Part shown: in pieces, positions 11,433-21,836 of the stretch
How the letters are laid out: each line of letters begins with the position of its first letter
Position numbering within the stretch: the first letter of the stretch is position 1
NCBI RefSeq assembly: GCF_051401765.1
Contig: NW_027480506.1
Coordinates: 372,001 to 436,000, forward strand
From: Calliopsis andreniformis
Taxonomy: Eukaryota; Arthropoda; Insecta; Hymenoptera; Andrenidae
Direction: 5' to 3'
DNA: 64,000 bases
Position numbers and translations under genes: made by a program
The notes under the pieces: model-generated
Seen by the model: the letters and a program-made list of their open reading frames with translations, nothing else
Told to the model about the DNA's origin: nothing
The model's database searches: none

Positions 11433-12401
11433 CTTGAGGATTCAGGATTGAGGACTCAGGATTGAGGTTTGAGGAGAGAGGATTCAGGATTGAGGATTGA
11501 GGATTGAGGATTGAGGATTGAGGATTGAGGATTGAGGATTGAAGATAGAGCATTGGCTGTTGGGGATTGAACATTGAGTATTGAGGATTGAGGATTGAGG
11601 ATCGAGATTGAAGGTTAAATATTGATGAATGAAGATTGAGGATTGAGGATTGAGGGTTGTGGATTGAGGACGAGGACTGAGGGTTGAGTGTTGATGCCTG
11701 ATGTCTGAGGATTGAGTATTGAGGATTGCGAACTGAGGATTGAGGATTGAGGATTGCAGATTGAGGATTGGGTATTGAGGATTGAAGAATGAGGATTGAA
11801 GAATGAGTATTGGGGATTGAGTATTGAGGATTGAGGGTTGAAGATTGAGTATTGAGGATTGAATATTGAGGATTGAGGATTGAGGATTGAGGATTGAGGA
11901 TTGAGGATTGAAGATTGAGTATTGAGGATTGAAGATTGAGGATTGAGGTTTGAGGATTGAGAAATTGAGGATTGAAGATTGAGGATGGAGGATTGAGGAT
12001 TGAGGATTGAGGGTTGTGAATTGAGGACGAGGACTGAGGGTTGAATATTTATGTTTGAGGTCTGAGGATTGAGGATTGAGGATTGAGAATTGAGGATTGA
12101 GGATTGAGGATTGAAGATTGAGGATTGGGTATTGAGGATTGAGGATTGAGGATTGAAGATTGAGGATAGGGTTTTGAGGATTGAAGAATGATGATTGAGG
12201 ATTAAGGATTGAGGATTGAGGATTGAATATTGAGTATTGAGGATTGAAGATCGACTATTGGGGGTTGCGAATTGAGGATTGAGGGTTGAGGATTGAGGAT
12301 TGAGGATTGATAATTGAGGATTGAAGGTTGATGATTGTGGATTGAGTATTGAGGATTGAGGCTTGAATATTGAGGATTGGGGACTGAGTGTTGAGGGTTG
12401 A

Positions 12402-12536
12402 GTGATGAGAATTGATGTTTGTGGATAGAGATTTGAAGATTGCAGGTTGAGTATTGAGTTATGAAAACTCTGAATTCATGATGTTCTATTGAGGATTGAG
12501 GATGGACCACTGATTGTTGAGGACTGAAGGCTGAAG
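12402..12536 (+). repeat. 135-bp core, type A1b (copy 16)
   Basis: Exactly 3,724 bp after 8,678. Small private changes: GAGTTATGAAAACTC and GGACTGAAGGCTG. Confidence 0.93.
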
Positions 12537-13268
12537 ATTGAGGATTCAGGATTGAAGATTCAGGATTGAGGTTTGAGGACTGAGGATCGAGGATTGAGGA
12601 TTGAGGATTGAGGATTGAGGATTGAGGATTGAGGATTGAGGATTGAAGATTGAATATTGATGATTGAAGATTGAGGGCTGAGGACAGAGGGTTGTGGATT
12701 GAGGACGATGACTGAGGGTTGAATATTGATGTTTGAGGTCTGAGGATTGAGGATTGAGAATTGGTAGTTGAGGATTGAGGATTGAAGTTTGAGGATTGGG
12801 TATTGAGTATTGAAGAATGAGGATTGAGGATCGAGGATTGAGGATTGAGGATTGAGGATTGAAGATTGAGAATTGGGGATTGAGGATTGACGATTGAGTA
12901 TTGAGTATTGAGGATTGAGAATTGAGGATTGATGATTGAAGATTGAGTACTGAGGATTGCAGATTGAGTATTGAGGATTGAAGATTGAGAATTGAGGATT
13001 GAGGATTGAGGATTGAAGATTGAGGATTGAGGATTGAGGATTGAATATTGAGTATTAAGGATTGAAGATTGAGGATTGAGGATTGAGGATTCAGGATTGA
13101 GGATTGAAGGTTGAGAATTGGGGATTGAGGATTGACGATTGAGTATTGAGTATTGAGGATTGAGAATTGAGGATTGATGATTGAAGATTGAGTACTGAGT
13201 ATTGATCATTGAGGATTCAGGATTGAGGATTGAGGATTGAAGATTGACGACCGAGTGTTGAGGGTAGA

Positions 13269-13403
13269 GTGATGAGAATTGATGTTTGTGTGTTGAGATT
13301 TGAAGATTGAAGATTGGGGACTGAGTATTGAAAACTGTGAATTTAGGATATTCTATTGAGGATTGAGGATTGACAATTGATTGTTGAGGGCTGAGGGCTG
13401 AAG
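13269..13403 (+). repeat. 135-bp core, type A (copy 17)
   Basis: A diverged copy: GTTTGTGTGTTGAGATTTG and GATTGGGGACTGAG in the 5' half, GAATTTAGGATATTC in the centre. It resembles the copy at 3,580 in having GACAATTGATTG. Confidence 0.9.
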
Positions 13404-13559
13404 ATTGAGGATTCAGGATTGAGGATTCGGGATTGAGGTTTGAGGACTGAGGATTGAGGTTTGAGGATTGAGGATTGAGGATTGACGCTTGAGGATTGAG
13501 GATTGAGGATGGAGGATTGAAGAGAGAGGACTGAGTGTTGAGGATTGAGTGTTGTGGAT

Positions 13560-13676
13560 TGATGTTTGAGGATTGAGATTTGATTATTGAATACTTTGGA
13601 TTGAGTATTCAACCATGAGAATTCAGTATATTCTTTTGAGTATTGAGAATTGAGGGTTGATTGTTGTGTATTGAGG
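13560..13676 (+). repeat. Highly diverged core fossil
   Basis: The order of core landmarks is kept (GATGTTTGAGGATTGAGATT, then TGATTATTGAATACTTTGG, then AGTATATTCTTTTGAG, then GGTTGATTGTTG), but most heptamers differ from every other copy. It lies 157 bp after a normal core. It may be the oldest surviving copy or a separate decayed lineage. Confidence 0.6.
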
Positions 13677-14736
13677 AGTGGTGGATGAGGGTTGTGTGTT
13701 GAATATTGAGGATTGAGGATTGAGGATTGAGGATTGTGGATTGAGGATTGAAGATTGAGTATTGATGATTGAATTTTGAGGATTGAGGATTGAGGTTTGA
13801 GGATTGAGGACGATGACTGACGGTTGAGGTTTGAGGTTTGAGGATTGAGTATTGAGGATTGAGAACTGAGGTTTGAGGATTGAAGATTGAGAATTGAGGA
13901 TTGAAGATTGAGGATTGAGGATTGAGGATTGAGGATTGACGCTTGAGGATTGAGGGTTGAGGATGGAGGATTGAGGATTGAGGATTGCAGATTGAGTATT
14001 GAGGATTGAAGATGGGCGGGTTGAGGATTGAGGATAGAAGATTGAGGATTGGGGACTGAGGATTCAAGATTGAGGATCGAAGATTGAGAATTGAGGATTG
14101 AAGATTGATAATTGAGGATTGAGCATTGAACATTGAGGATTGAGGATTGAGGATTGAAGATTGAGTATTGAGGTCTCAAGGTTGAGGATTGAGGATTGAG
14201 GATTGAGGATTGAGGATTGAGGAGTGAAGATTGAGGATTGAGGATTGAGGATTCAGGATTGAGCATTGAGGATTGAAGATTGAATATTGATGATTGAAGC
14301 TTGAGGGTTGAGGATTGAGGGTTGTGGATTGAGGACGAGGACTGATGGTTGAACATTGATGTTTGATGTCTGAGGATTGAGGATTGAGACTTGAGAATTG
14401 AGGATTGAGGATTGACGATTGAGGATTGGGTATTGATGGTTGAAGAATGAGGATTGAGGATTGAGGATTGAGGATTGAGGATTGCAGATTGAGTATTGAG
14501 CATTGAAGCCTGACGATTGAGGATTGAGGATTGAGGATTGAAGACTGAGGATTGGGTATTGAGGATTGAGGATGATGGCTGAGGGTTGAGGATTGAGGTT
14601 TGAGGATTGAATATTGAGTATTGGGGATTGAAGATTGAGGATCGGGGATTGAGGATTGAGGATTGAGGATTGAATATTGAGGATTGAGGATTGAGCATTG
14701 AACATTGAGGATTGGGGACTGAGTGTTGAGGGTTGA

Positions 14737-14871
14737 ATGATGAGAATTGATGTTTGTGGATAGAGTTTCGAAGATTGCAGATTGAGTATTGAGTATTGAA
14801 AACTCTGAATTGATGATATTCTATTGAGGATTGAGGATTGACTACTGATTGTTGAGGACTGAGAGCTGAAA
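14737..14871 (+). repeat. 135-bp core, type A1 (copy 18)
   Basis: A1-like, with AACTCTGAATTGATGATATTC, GACTACTGATTG and the ending GAGAGCTGAAA. Followed by the GGAGAGAGGAT landmark of the A1a block. Confidence 0.91.
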
Positions 14872-15797
14872 CTTGAGGATTCAGGATTGAGGTTTGAGGA
14901 GAGAGGATAGAGGATTGAGGATTGAGGATTGAGGATTGAGGATGGAGGATTGAGGATTGAAGATAGAGGATTGGCTGTTGGGGATTGAACATTGAGTATT
15001 GAGGATTGAGGATTGAGGATCGAGATTGAAGGTTGAACATTGATGAATGAAGATTGAGGATTGAGGATTGAGGGTTGTGGATTGAGGACGAGGACTGAGG
15101 GTTGAGTGTTGATCCCTGAGGTCTGAGGATTGAGGATTGAGGATTGCGAACTGAGGATGGAGGATTGAGGATTGAAGATTGAGGATTGGGTATTGAGGAT
15201 TGAAGAATGAGGATTGAAGAATGAGTATTGGGGATTGAGTACTGAGGATTGAGGATTGAAGATTGAGTATTGAGGATTGAATATTGAGGATTGAGGATTG
15301 AGGATTGAGGATTGAGGATTGAAGATTGAGTATTGAGGATTGAAGATTGAGGATTGAGGTTTGAGGATTGAGAAATAGAGGATTGAGAATGGAGGATTGA
15401 GGATTGAGGATTGAGGATTGAGGATTGAATATTGAGTATTGAGGATTGAATATCGACTATTGAGGATTGCGAATTGAGGATTGAGGGTTGAGGATTGAGG
15501 ATTGAGGATTGAGTATTGAGGATTGAAGATTGAGGATTGAGGATTGTCGATTAAGGATTGGGGATGAGGGCTGAGGTTTGAGGATTGAGGTTTGAGGACT
15601 GAGGACTGAGGATTGAAGATTGAGAATTGAGGATTGAGGATTGAGGATTGAAGATTGAGGATTGGGTATTGAGGATTGAAGAATGAGGATTGAGGATTGA
15701 GGATTGAGGATTGCGTATTGAAGATTCAGTATTGAGAATTGAAGATTCAGAATTGAGGATGAGGATTGAACGTTGAGTACTGAGTGTTGAGGGTCGA

Positions 15798-15932
15798 GTG
15801 ATGAGAATTTATGATTCTGGATAGAGATTTGAAGATTGCAGATTGAGTATTGAGCATTGAAAACTGTGAAATGAGGATATTCTATTGAGTATTGAGGATT
15901 GACAACTGAATGTTGAGGACTGAGGGCTGAAG
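15798..15932 (+). repeat. 135-bp core, type A2 (copy 19)
   Basis: A2 subtype (GAATTTATGATTCTGG) with GGTCGAGTGATG at the left edge and GAAATGAGGATATTC in the centre. Confidence 0.92.
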
Positions 15933-16629
15933 ATTGAGGATTCAGGATTGAGGATTCGGGATTGAGGTTTGAGGACTGAGGACTGAGGATTGAAGATTGA
16001 GTATTGAGGATTGAAGATTGAGGATTGAGGATTGTCGATTAAGGATTGGGGATGAGGGCTGAGGTTTGAGGATTGAGGTTTGAGGACTGAGGACTGAGGA
16101 TTGAAGATTGAGAATTGAGGATTGAGGATTGAGGATTGAAGATTGAGGATTGGGTATTGAGGATTGAAGAATGAGGATTGAGGATTGAGGATTGAGGATT
16201 GAGTATTGAAGATTGAGTATTGAGCATTGAAGCCTGACGATTGAGGATTGAGGATTGAGGATTGAGGATTGAGGATGGAGGATTGAAGATTGAGTATTGA
16301 GGATTGAAGATTGAGGGTCGAGGATTGAGTATTGAGGACTGAGGATTGAAGATTGAGAATTGAGGATTGAGGATTAAGGATTGAAGATTGAGGATTGGGT
16401 ATTGAGGATTGAAGAATGAGGATTGAGGATGGGGGATTGAGGATTGAGGATTGAAGATTGAGTATTGAGCATTGAAGCCTGACGATTGAGGATTGAGGAT
16501 TGAGGATTGAGGATTGAGGATGGAGGATTGAAGATTGAGTATTGAGGATTGAAGATTGAGGGTCGAGGATTGAGCATTGAGGATTGAGGATTGAAGATTG
16601 AGGATTGGGGACTGAGTGTTGAGGGTTGA

Positions 16630-16764
16630 ATGATGAGAATTGATGATTGTGGATAGAGATTTGAAGATTGCAGATTGTGTATTGAGTATTGAAAGCTGTG
16701 AATTCATGATATTCTATTGAGGATTGAGGATTGACGACTGATTGCTGAGGACTGAGGTCTGAAG
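16630..16764 (+). repeat. 135-bp core, type A3 (copy 20)
   Basis: A3 subtype with GACGACTGATTGCTGAGG at the 3' end. Confidence 0.92.
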
Positions 16765-17525
16765 GTTGAGGATTCAGGATTGAGGAATCAGGTTTGAGGT
16801 TTGAGGACTGAGGATTGAGGATTGATGATTGGGGATTGAGGATTGAGGATTGAAGATTGAGGATTGGGGATTGAGGATTGACGAATGAGGATTGAGTATT
16901 GAGGATTGAGAGTTGAGGATCGTTTATTGAAGATTGAGTATTGAGGATTGAAGGTTCAGGTTTGAGGATTGAGGATTGAGGATTGAGGATGAGGGCTGAG
17001 GGTTGAGGGTAGAGGTTTGAGGACTGAGGACTGAGGATTGAGGATAGAGAATTGAGGATTGAGGATTGAGGATTGAAGTTTGAGGATTGACGATTGAGGA
17101 TGAGGGCTGAGGATTGAGGATTGAGGTTTGTGGACTGAGGACTGAGGATTGAGGATTGGGAGTTGAGGATTGAGGATTGAGGATTGAAGATTGAGGATTG
17201 GGTGTTGAGGATTGAAGAATGAGGATTGAGGAATGAGGATTGAGGATTGAGGATTGAAGATTGAGTATTGAGGATTGAAGCCTGGCGATTGAGGATTGAG
17301 GATTGAGGATTGACGATTGAGGATGGAGGATTGAATATTGAGGATTGAGGATTGAGGATAGAATATTGAGGATTGGGTATTGCGGATTGAACATTGAGGA
17401 TTGAGGATTGAGGATTGAGGACTGAGGATCGAGGATTGAGGGTTGAGTATTGAGGGTAGAAGATTGAGGATTGGGGACTGAGGATTGAAGATTGAGGATT
17501 GAGGATTGAGGACTGAATATTGAGG

Positions 17526-17826
17526 ATTGAGGATTGAAGGTTCAGTATTGAAGATTGAAGATTGAGAATTGAGGATTGAGGATTGAACATTGAGGACTGA
17601 GTGTTGAGGATTGAGTGATGAGAATTGATGCTTGTGGATAGAGATTTGAAAATTGCAGATTGATTATTGAGTATTGAAAACTGTGCATTGATGATATTCT
17701 ATTGAGGTTTGAGAATTGACAACTGATTGTTGAGGACTGAGGTCTGAAGATTGAGGATTCAGGATTGAGGATACAGGTTTGAGGTTCGAGGACTGAGGAT
17801 TGAGGATTGAGGATTGAGGATTCAGG
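17526..17826 (+). repeat. Block H3, copy b
   Basis: Second copy of H3. Here it comes before H2, the reverse of the order near 4-5.6 kb, with both still in the same orientation. Confidence 0.8.
17615..17749 (+). repeat. 135-bp core, type A (copy 21), last of domain 1
   Basis: Partner of 5,409 (offset 12,206 bp). It is the last full type A core; the next full core is 2.3 kb away and of type B. Confidence 0.92.
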
Positions 17827-18223
17827 ATTGAGGATTGAGGATTGAGGATTGAAGATTGAGGATTGGGTATTGCGGATTGAACATTGAGGATTGAGGATTG
17901 AGGATTGAGGATTGAGGATTGAGGATTGAGGATTGAGAATTGAAGATTGAGGATTGAGGATTGAGGGTTGTGGATTGAGGACGAGGACTGAGGGTTGACT
18001 ATTGATGTTTGAGGTCTGAGAATTGAGGATTGAGGATTGAGGATTGAAGATTGAGGATTGGGGTTTGAGTATTGAGGATTGACGATTGAAGATTGAGTAT
18101 TGAGGATTGAATATTGAGGATTGAGGACTGAGGAGTGAGGATTGAGGATTGAAGATTGAGGATTGAGGATTGAGGATTGAGAAATTGAGGATTGAAGATT
18201 GAGGATTGAGGATTGAGGATTGG

Positions 18224-18309
18224 GTATCGAGTAATGAAAACTGTGTATTGATGATATTAAATTGAGGATTGAGGATTGACAACTGATTGTAGAGGACTGA
18301 GGGCTGAAG
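18224..18309 (+). repeat. Partial core, 3' part, copy b
   Basis: Same 5' truncation and GATATTAAATTG change as 4,161-4,246, offset 14,063 bp. Confidence 0.85.
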
Positions 18310-18531
18310 ATTGAGGATACAGGATCGAGGATTCAGGATTGAGGTCTGAGGACTGAGGATTAGGGTTGAGGGTTGAAGATTGAGTATTGATGAATGAAGA
18401 TGGGAGGATTGAGGATTGAGGGTTGAGGGTTGAGGACGAGGGCTGACGGTTGAGGATTGAGGTTTGAGGATTGTGGATTGAGGTTTGAGAATGAGGGCAG
18501 AGGGTTGAGGATTGAGGTTTGAGTATAGAAT

Positions 18532-18556
18532 CCTGAGAATTCAGGATATTCTATTC
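18532..18556 (+). repeat. Core remnant with short inverted repeat, copy b
   Basis: CCTGAGAATTCAGG overlapping GGATATTCTATTC; partner of 4,469-4,493, with one change at the end. Confidence 0.75.
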
Positions 18557-20065
18557 AGTATTGAGAATTGAAGATTGATGGTTGAGTATTGAGGATCGAG
18601 GATTGAGGGTTGAGGGTTGAGTATTGAAGATTGAGGATTGATGATTGAAGATTGATGATTGAGGATTGAGGATTGAGGATTGAGGATTGACGATTGAGTA
18701 TTGAGAATTGAGAATTGAAGATTGAGGATTGAGGATTGGGGATTGAGGATTGAGTATTGAGGATTGAGGATTGAGGATTGAGGATTGACGATTGAAGATT
18801 GGGTATTGATGATTGAAGATTGAGGATTGAGGATTGATGGTTGAGGTTTGAGGACGAGGTCTTACGGTTGAGGATTGAGGTTTGCGGATTGAGGATTGAG
18901 GATTGAGGACCGAAGATTGAGGATGCATGATTGAGGATTCAGAATTGAGGTTTGAGGACTGAGGATTGAGGATTGGAGAATGAGGATTGAGGATTGAGGA
19001 TTGAGGATTGAAGATTCCAGATTGAGTATTGAGGATTGAAGATTGCGGATTGAGGACTGAGGATTGAGGATTGAGGATTGAGGATTGAAGACTGAGTATT
19101 GAGGATTGAAGACTGACGATTGAGGGTTGAGGATTGAGGGTTGAGGATTGAAGATTGAGTATTGAGGATTGAAAATTGAGGATTGAGGATTGAGGATTGA
19201 GGATTGAGGATTGAAGAATGAGGATTGAGGATTGAGGATTGAGGATTGAAGATTGCAGATTGAGTATTGAGGATTGAAGGTTGAGGATTGATGATTGAGG
19301 ATTGAGGACTGAGGATTGAAGATTGAGTATTGAGGATTGAAGACTGACGATTGAGGATTGAAGATGGAGGATTGAATATTGAGTATTGAGGATTGAAGAT
19401 TGAGGATTGAGGATTGAGGATTGAAGATTGAGTATTGAGGATTGAAGATTGAGGATTGAGGATTCAGGATTGAGGATTGAGGATTGAGGATGAGGATTGA
19501 GGATTGAGGATTGAGGACTGAGGATTGAGGACTGAATATTGAGTATTGCGGATTGAAGATTGTGGATTGAGGATTGTGTGTTGAGGATTGAGGACGAGGA
19601 CTGACAGTTGAGGATTGAGGTTTGAGGATTGAGGATTGAGGATTGAGGACTGAGGATTGAAGATTGAGGATTGAGCATTGAGGATTGGAGATTGAGGACT
19701 GGGGATTGAGAATTGATGATTGAGGATTGAGGAATGAAGATTGTGGATTGGGTATTGAGGATTGAAGAATGAGGATTGAGGATTGAGGATTGAGGATTGA
19801 GGATTGAGTATTGAGAATTGAGAATTGAGGATGAGGGCTGAGGTTTGAGGATTGACGTTTGAGGAACGAGGATTGAGGGTTGAGGATTGAAGACTGAGGA
19901 CTGACGATTGAGTATTGAGGATTGAGGACTGATTACTGAGGATTGAGTATTGAGGATTGAGGATTGAGGATTGGGGATTGAGTATTGAAGATTCAGTATT
20001 GAGGATTGAAGATTGAGAATTGAAGATTGAGGATTGAACATTGAGGACTGAGCGTTCAGGGTTGA

Positions 20066-20200
20066 GTAATGAGAATTGATGTTTGTGGATAGAGATTTGA
20101 AGATTGCAGATTGTGTATTGAGTATTGAAAACTGTGAATTGAGGATATTCTATTGCGGATTGAGGATTGACAACTGCTTGTTGAGGACTGAGGGCTGAAG
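20066..20200 (+). repeat. 135-bp core, type B (copy 22)
   Basis: First core of domain 2. Left flank CTGAGCGTTCAG, start GTAATGAG, GATTGTGTATTGAG inside, CAACTGCTTGTTG at the end. Partner of 58,920. Confidence 0.93.
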
Positions 20201-20498
20201 ATTGAGGATGCAGGATTGAGGATTCAGAATTGAGGTTTGAGGATTGAAGATTGAGGATTGAAGATTGACGATTGAGTATTGAATATTGAGTATTGAGGAT
20301 TGAAGATTGAGGATTGAGGATTGAGTGTTGACGATTGAGGACGAGGACTGACGGTTGAGGATTGAGGTTTGAGGGTTGATGATTGAGGATTGAGGACTCA
20401 GGATTGAGGATTGAGGATTGAGCATTGAGGATTGAAGATTGAGGGCTGGGTATTGAGGATTGAAGATTGAGGATTAAGGATTGAAGATTGGGGATTGA

Positions 20499-20528
20499 GG
20501 ATCTAGGATTGGAGATTGATTATTGATG
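20499..20528 (+). repeat. Module M2, exemplar (GGATCTAGGATTG)
   Basis: GGATCTAGGATTGGAGATTG followed by ATTATTGA. Copies start near 6,421, 22,777, 34,545, 34,643, 40,702, 40,800, 42,625, 45,167, 45,265, 47,299, 47,397, 54,181, 54,279, 55,335, 57,251, 59,353 and 62,044. Pairs spaced 98 bp (14 heptamers) mark the type D blocks. Only the copy at 6,421 lies in domain 1. CTA puts a stop codon on the - strand in one frame. Confidence 0.8.
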
Positions 20529-20805
20529 ATTGAATATTGAGGATTGAGGATTGAGGATTGAGAATTGAGAATTGAGGATGAGGACTGAGATTTGAGGATT
20601 GAGGTTTGAGGAACGAGGATTGAGGATTGAGGATTGAGGACTGAGGAATGACGTTTGAGTATTGAAGATTGAGTATTGATTACTGAGGATTGAGGATTGA
20701 GGATTGAGGATTGAGGATTGAGGATTGAAGGTTCAGTATTGAGGATTGAAGATTGAGAATTGAGGATTGAGGATTGAACATTGAGGTCTGAGCGCTCAGG
20801 GTCGA

Positions 20806-20940
20806 GTGATGGGAATTGATGTCTGTGGATAGAGATTTGAAGATTGCAGATTGAGTATTGAGTATTGAAAACTGTGAATTGAGGATATTCTATTGGGGAC
20901 TGAGGATTGACAACTGATTGTTGAGGACTGAGGGCTGAAG
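20806..20940 (+). repeat. 135-bp core, type C (copy 23)
   Basis: Starts GTGATGGGAATTGATGTCTG. First of three cores spaced 448 bp apart. Partner of 59,639, which has the same GGG and GTCTG changes. Confidence 0.94.
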
Positions 20941-21235
20941 ATTGAGGATGCAGGATTGAGGATTCAGAATTGAGGTTTGAGGACTGAGGATTGAGGATTG
21001 GATGATGAGGATTAAGGATTGAGGGTTGAGGATTGAAGATTGCAGATTGAGTATTGAGGATTGAAGATTGCGGATTGAGGATTGAGGATTGAGGATTGAG
21101 GATTGAGGATTGAAGATTGAGTATTGAGGATTGAAGACTGACGATTGAGGGTTGAGGATTGAGGGTTGAGGATTGAAGATTGAGTATTGAGGATTGAAGA
21201 TTGAGAATTGAGGATTGAGGATTGAACATTGAGGT

Positions 21236-21247
21236 CTGAGCGCTCAG
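21236..21247. other. 12-bp perfect palindrome CTGAGCGCTCAG, exemplar of 16
   Basis: The site reads the same on both strands and sits 6 bp before the core start. The other perfect copies start at 20,788, 21,684, 31,250, 38,015, 38,456, 50,789, 52,032, 52,473, 56,072, 57,533, 59,621, 60,069, 60,517, 60,951 and 63,199. It holds a CpG within GCGC, rare in an array whose consensus lacks C on this strand. A dyad of this size could be a dimeric protein site, but no function is shown. Confidence 0.9.
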
Positions 21248-21253
21248 GGTTGA

Positions 21254-21388
21254 GTGATGAGAATTGATGTTTGTGGTTAGAGATTTGAAGATTGCAGATT
21301 GAGTATTGAGTATTGAAAACTGTGAATTGAGGATATTCTATTGGGGACTGAGGATTGACAACTGATTGTTGAGGACTGAGGGCTGAAG
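21254..21388 (+). repeat. 135-bp core, type C (copy 24)
   Basis: 448 bp after copy 23. Carries GTGGTTAGAG, shared with 60,087 and 60,535. Confidence 0.94.
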
Positions 21389-21701
21389 ATTGAGGATGCA
21401 GGATTGAGGATTCAGAATTGAGGTTTGAGGACTGAGGATTGAGGATTGGATAATGAGGATTAAGGATTGAGGGTTGAGGATTGAAGATTGCAGATTGAGT
21501 ATTGAGGATTGAAGATTGCGGATTGAGGATTGAGGATTGAGGACTGAGGGTTGAAGATTGAGTATTCAGGATTGAAGACTGACGATTGAGGGTTGAGGAT
21601 TGAGGATTGAGGATTGAGGATTGAAGATTGAGTATTGGGGATTGAAGATTGAGAACTGAGGATTGAGGATTGAACATTGAGGTCTGAGCGCTCAGGGTTG
21701 A

Positions 21702-21836
21702 GTGATGAGAATTGATGTTTGTGGATAGAGATTTGAAGATTGCAGATTGAGTATTGAGTATTGAAAACTGTGAATTGAGGATATTCTATTGGGGATTGAG
21801 GATTGACAACTGATTGTAGAGGACTCAGGGCTGAAG
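21702..21836 (+). repeat. 135-bp core, type C (copy 25)
   Basis: 448 bp after copy 24. Ends GATTGTAGAGGACTCAGGG, shared with 38,474, 52,491 and 60,969. Confidence 0.94.

Larger units (their letters stand above)
6825..12629 (+). repeat. 3,724-bp higher-order repeat, two copies
   Basis: About 6,825-8,905 corresponds to 10,549-12,629 at a constant offset of 3,724 bp (532 units). Shared landmarks are GGTCGAGGAATCAGG, GAGTTTTCAGG, GATGGTTCAGG and the cores at 7,574/11,298 and 8,678/12,402. The 859-bp duplication lies between them. Confidence 0.85.
11283..12640 (+). repeat. Higher-order block H1, copy c
   Basis: Follows copy b at a constant 3,724 bp offset through both its cores, then departs after about 12,640, so the A2 core is missing. 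Confidence 0.8.
1..17749 (+). repeat. Array domain 1: type A cores
   Basis: This domain holds 21 full cores, all type A, plus partial ones. Most have the left flank GACTGAGTGTTGAGGG. Between cores a second landmark, GGATTGAGGACGAGGACTGA (module M1), recurs often. The domain shows a triplicated block (near 1, 7,559 and 11,283), an 859-bp tandem duplication and a 3,724-bp higher-order repeat. Except for the copy at 6,728, which has a type B-like left flank, no type B, C or D core occurs here. Confidence 0.85.
17935..18920 (+). repeat. Block H2, copy b
   Basis: Second copy of H2. It ends at GACCGAAGATTGA, where the sequence switches to the family found at 57,691. Confidence 0.8.
17750..20065 (+). 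repeat. Core-poor transition between domain 1 and domain 2
   Basis: For about 2.3 kb there is heptamer DNA without a full core. Only the 3' part of one core (18,224-18,309) and a short remnant (18,532-18,557) are present. The left part (to about 18,920) matches 3,851-4,857 of domain 1. From about 18,921 the sequence matches the block at 57,691 in domain 2. The switch between the two repeat families can therefore be placed close to 18,920. Confidence 0.75.
20788..21836 (+). repeat. 448-bp ladder, three type C cores
   Basis: Cores at 20,806, 21,254 and 21,702 are exactly 448 bp (64 heptamers) apart. Each unit holds a palindrome, a core, GGATGCAGGATTGAGG, a GATTAAGG unit and a GAAGATTGCAG unit. 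Confidence 0.9.

Noticed and set aside
15809..17590. 593-codon - strand frame running through three cores, as a surface or adhesin protein
   Set aside because: No signal peptide, anchor or domain is visible. The core portions translate only because they are heptamer-derived and lack stops in that phase.
21236..21247. Palindrome as a rho-independent terminator or operator
   Set aside because: There is no U-tract after it, no adjacent gene, and it has no loop. It is kept only as a possible protein-binding or recombination site.
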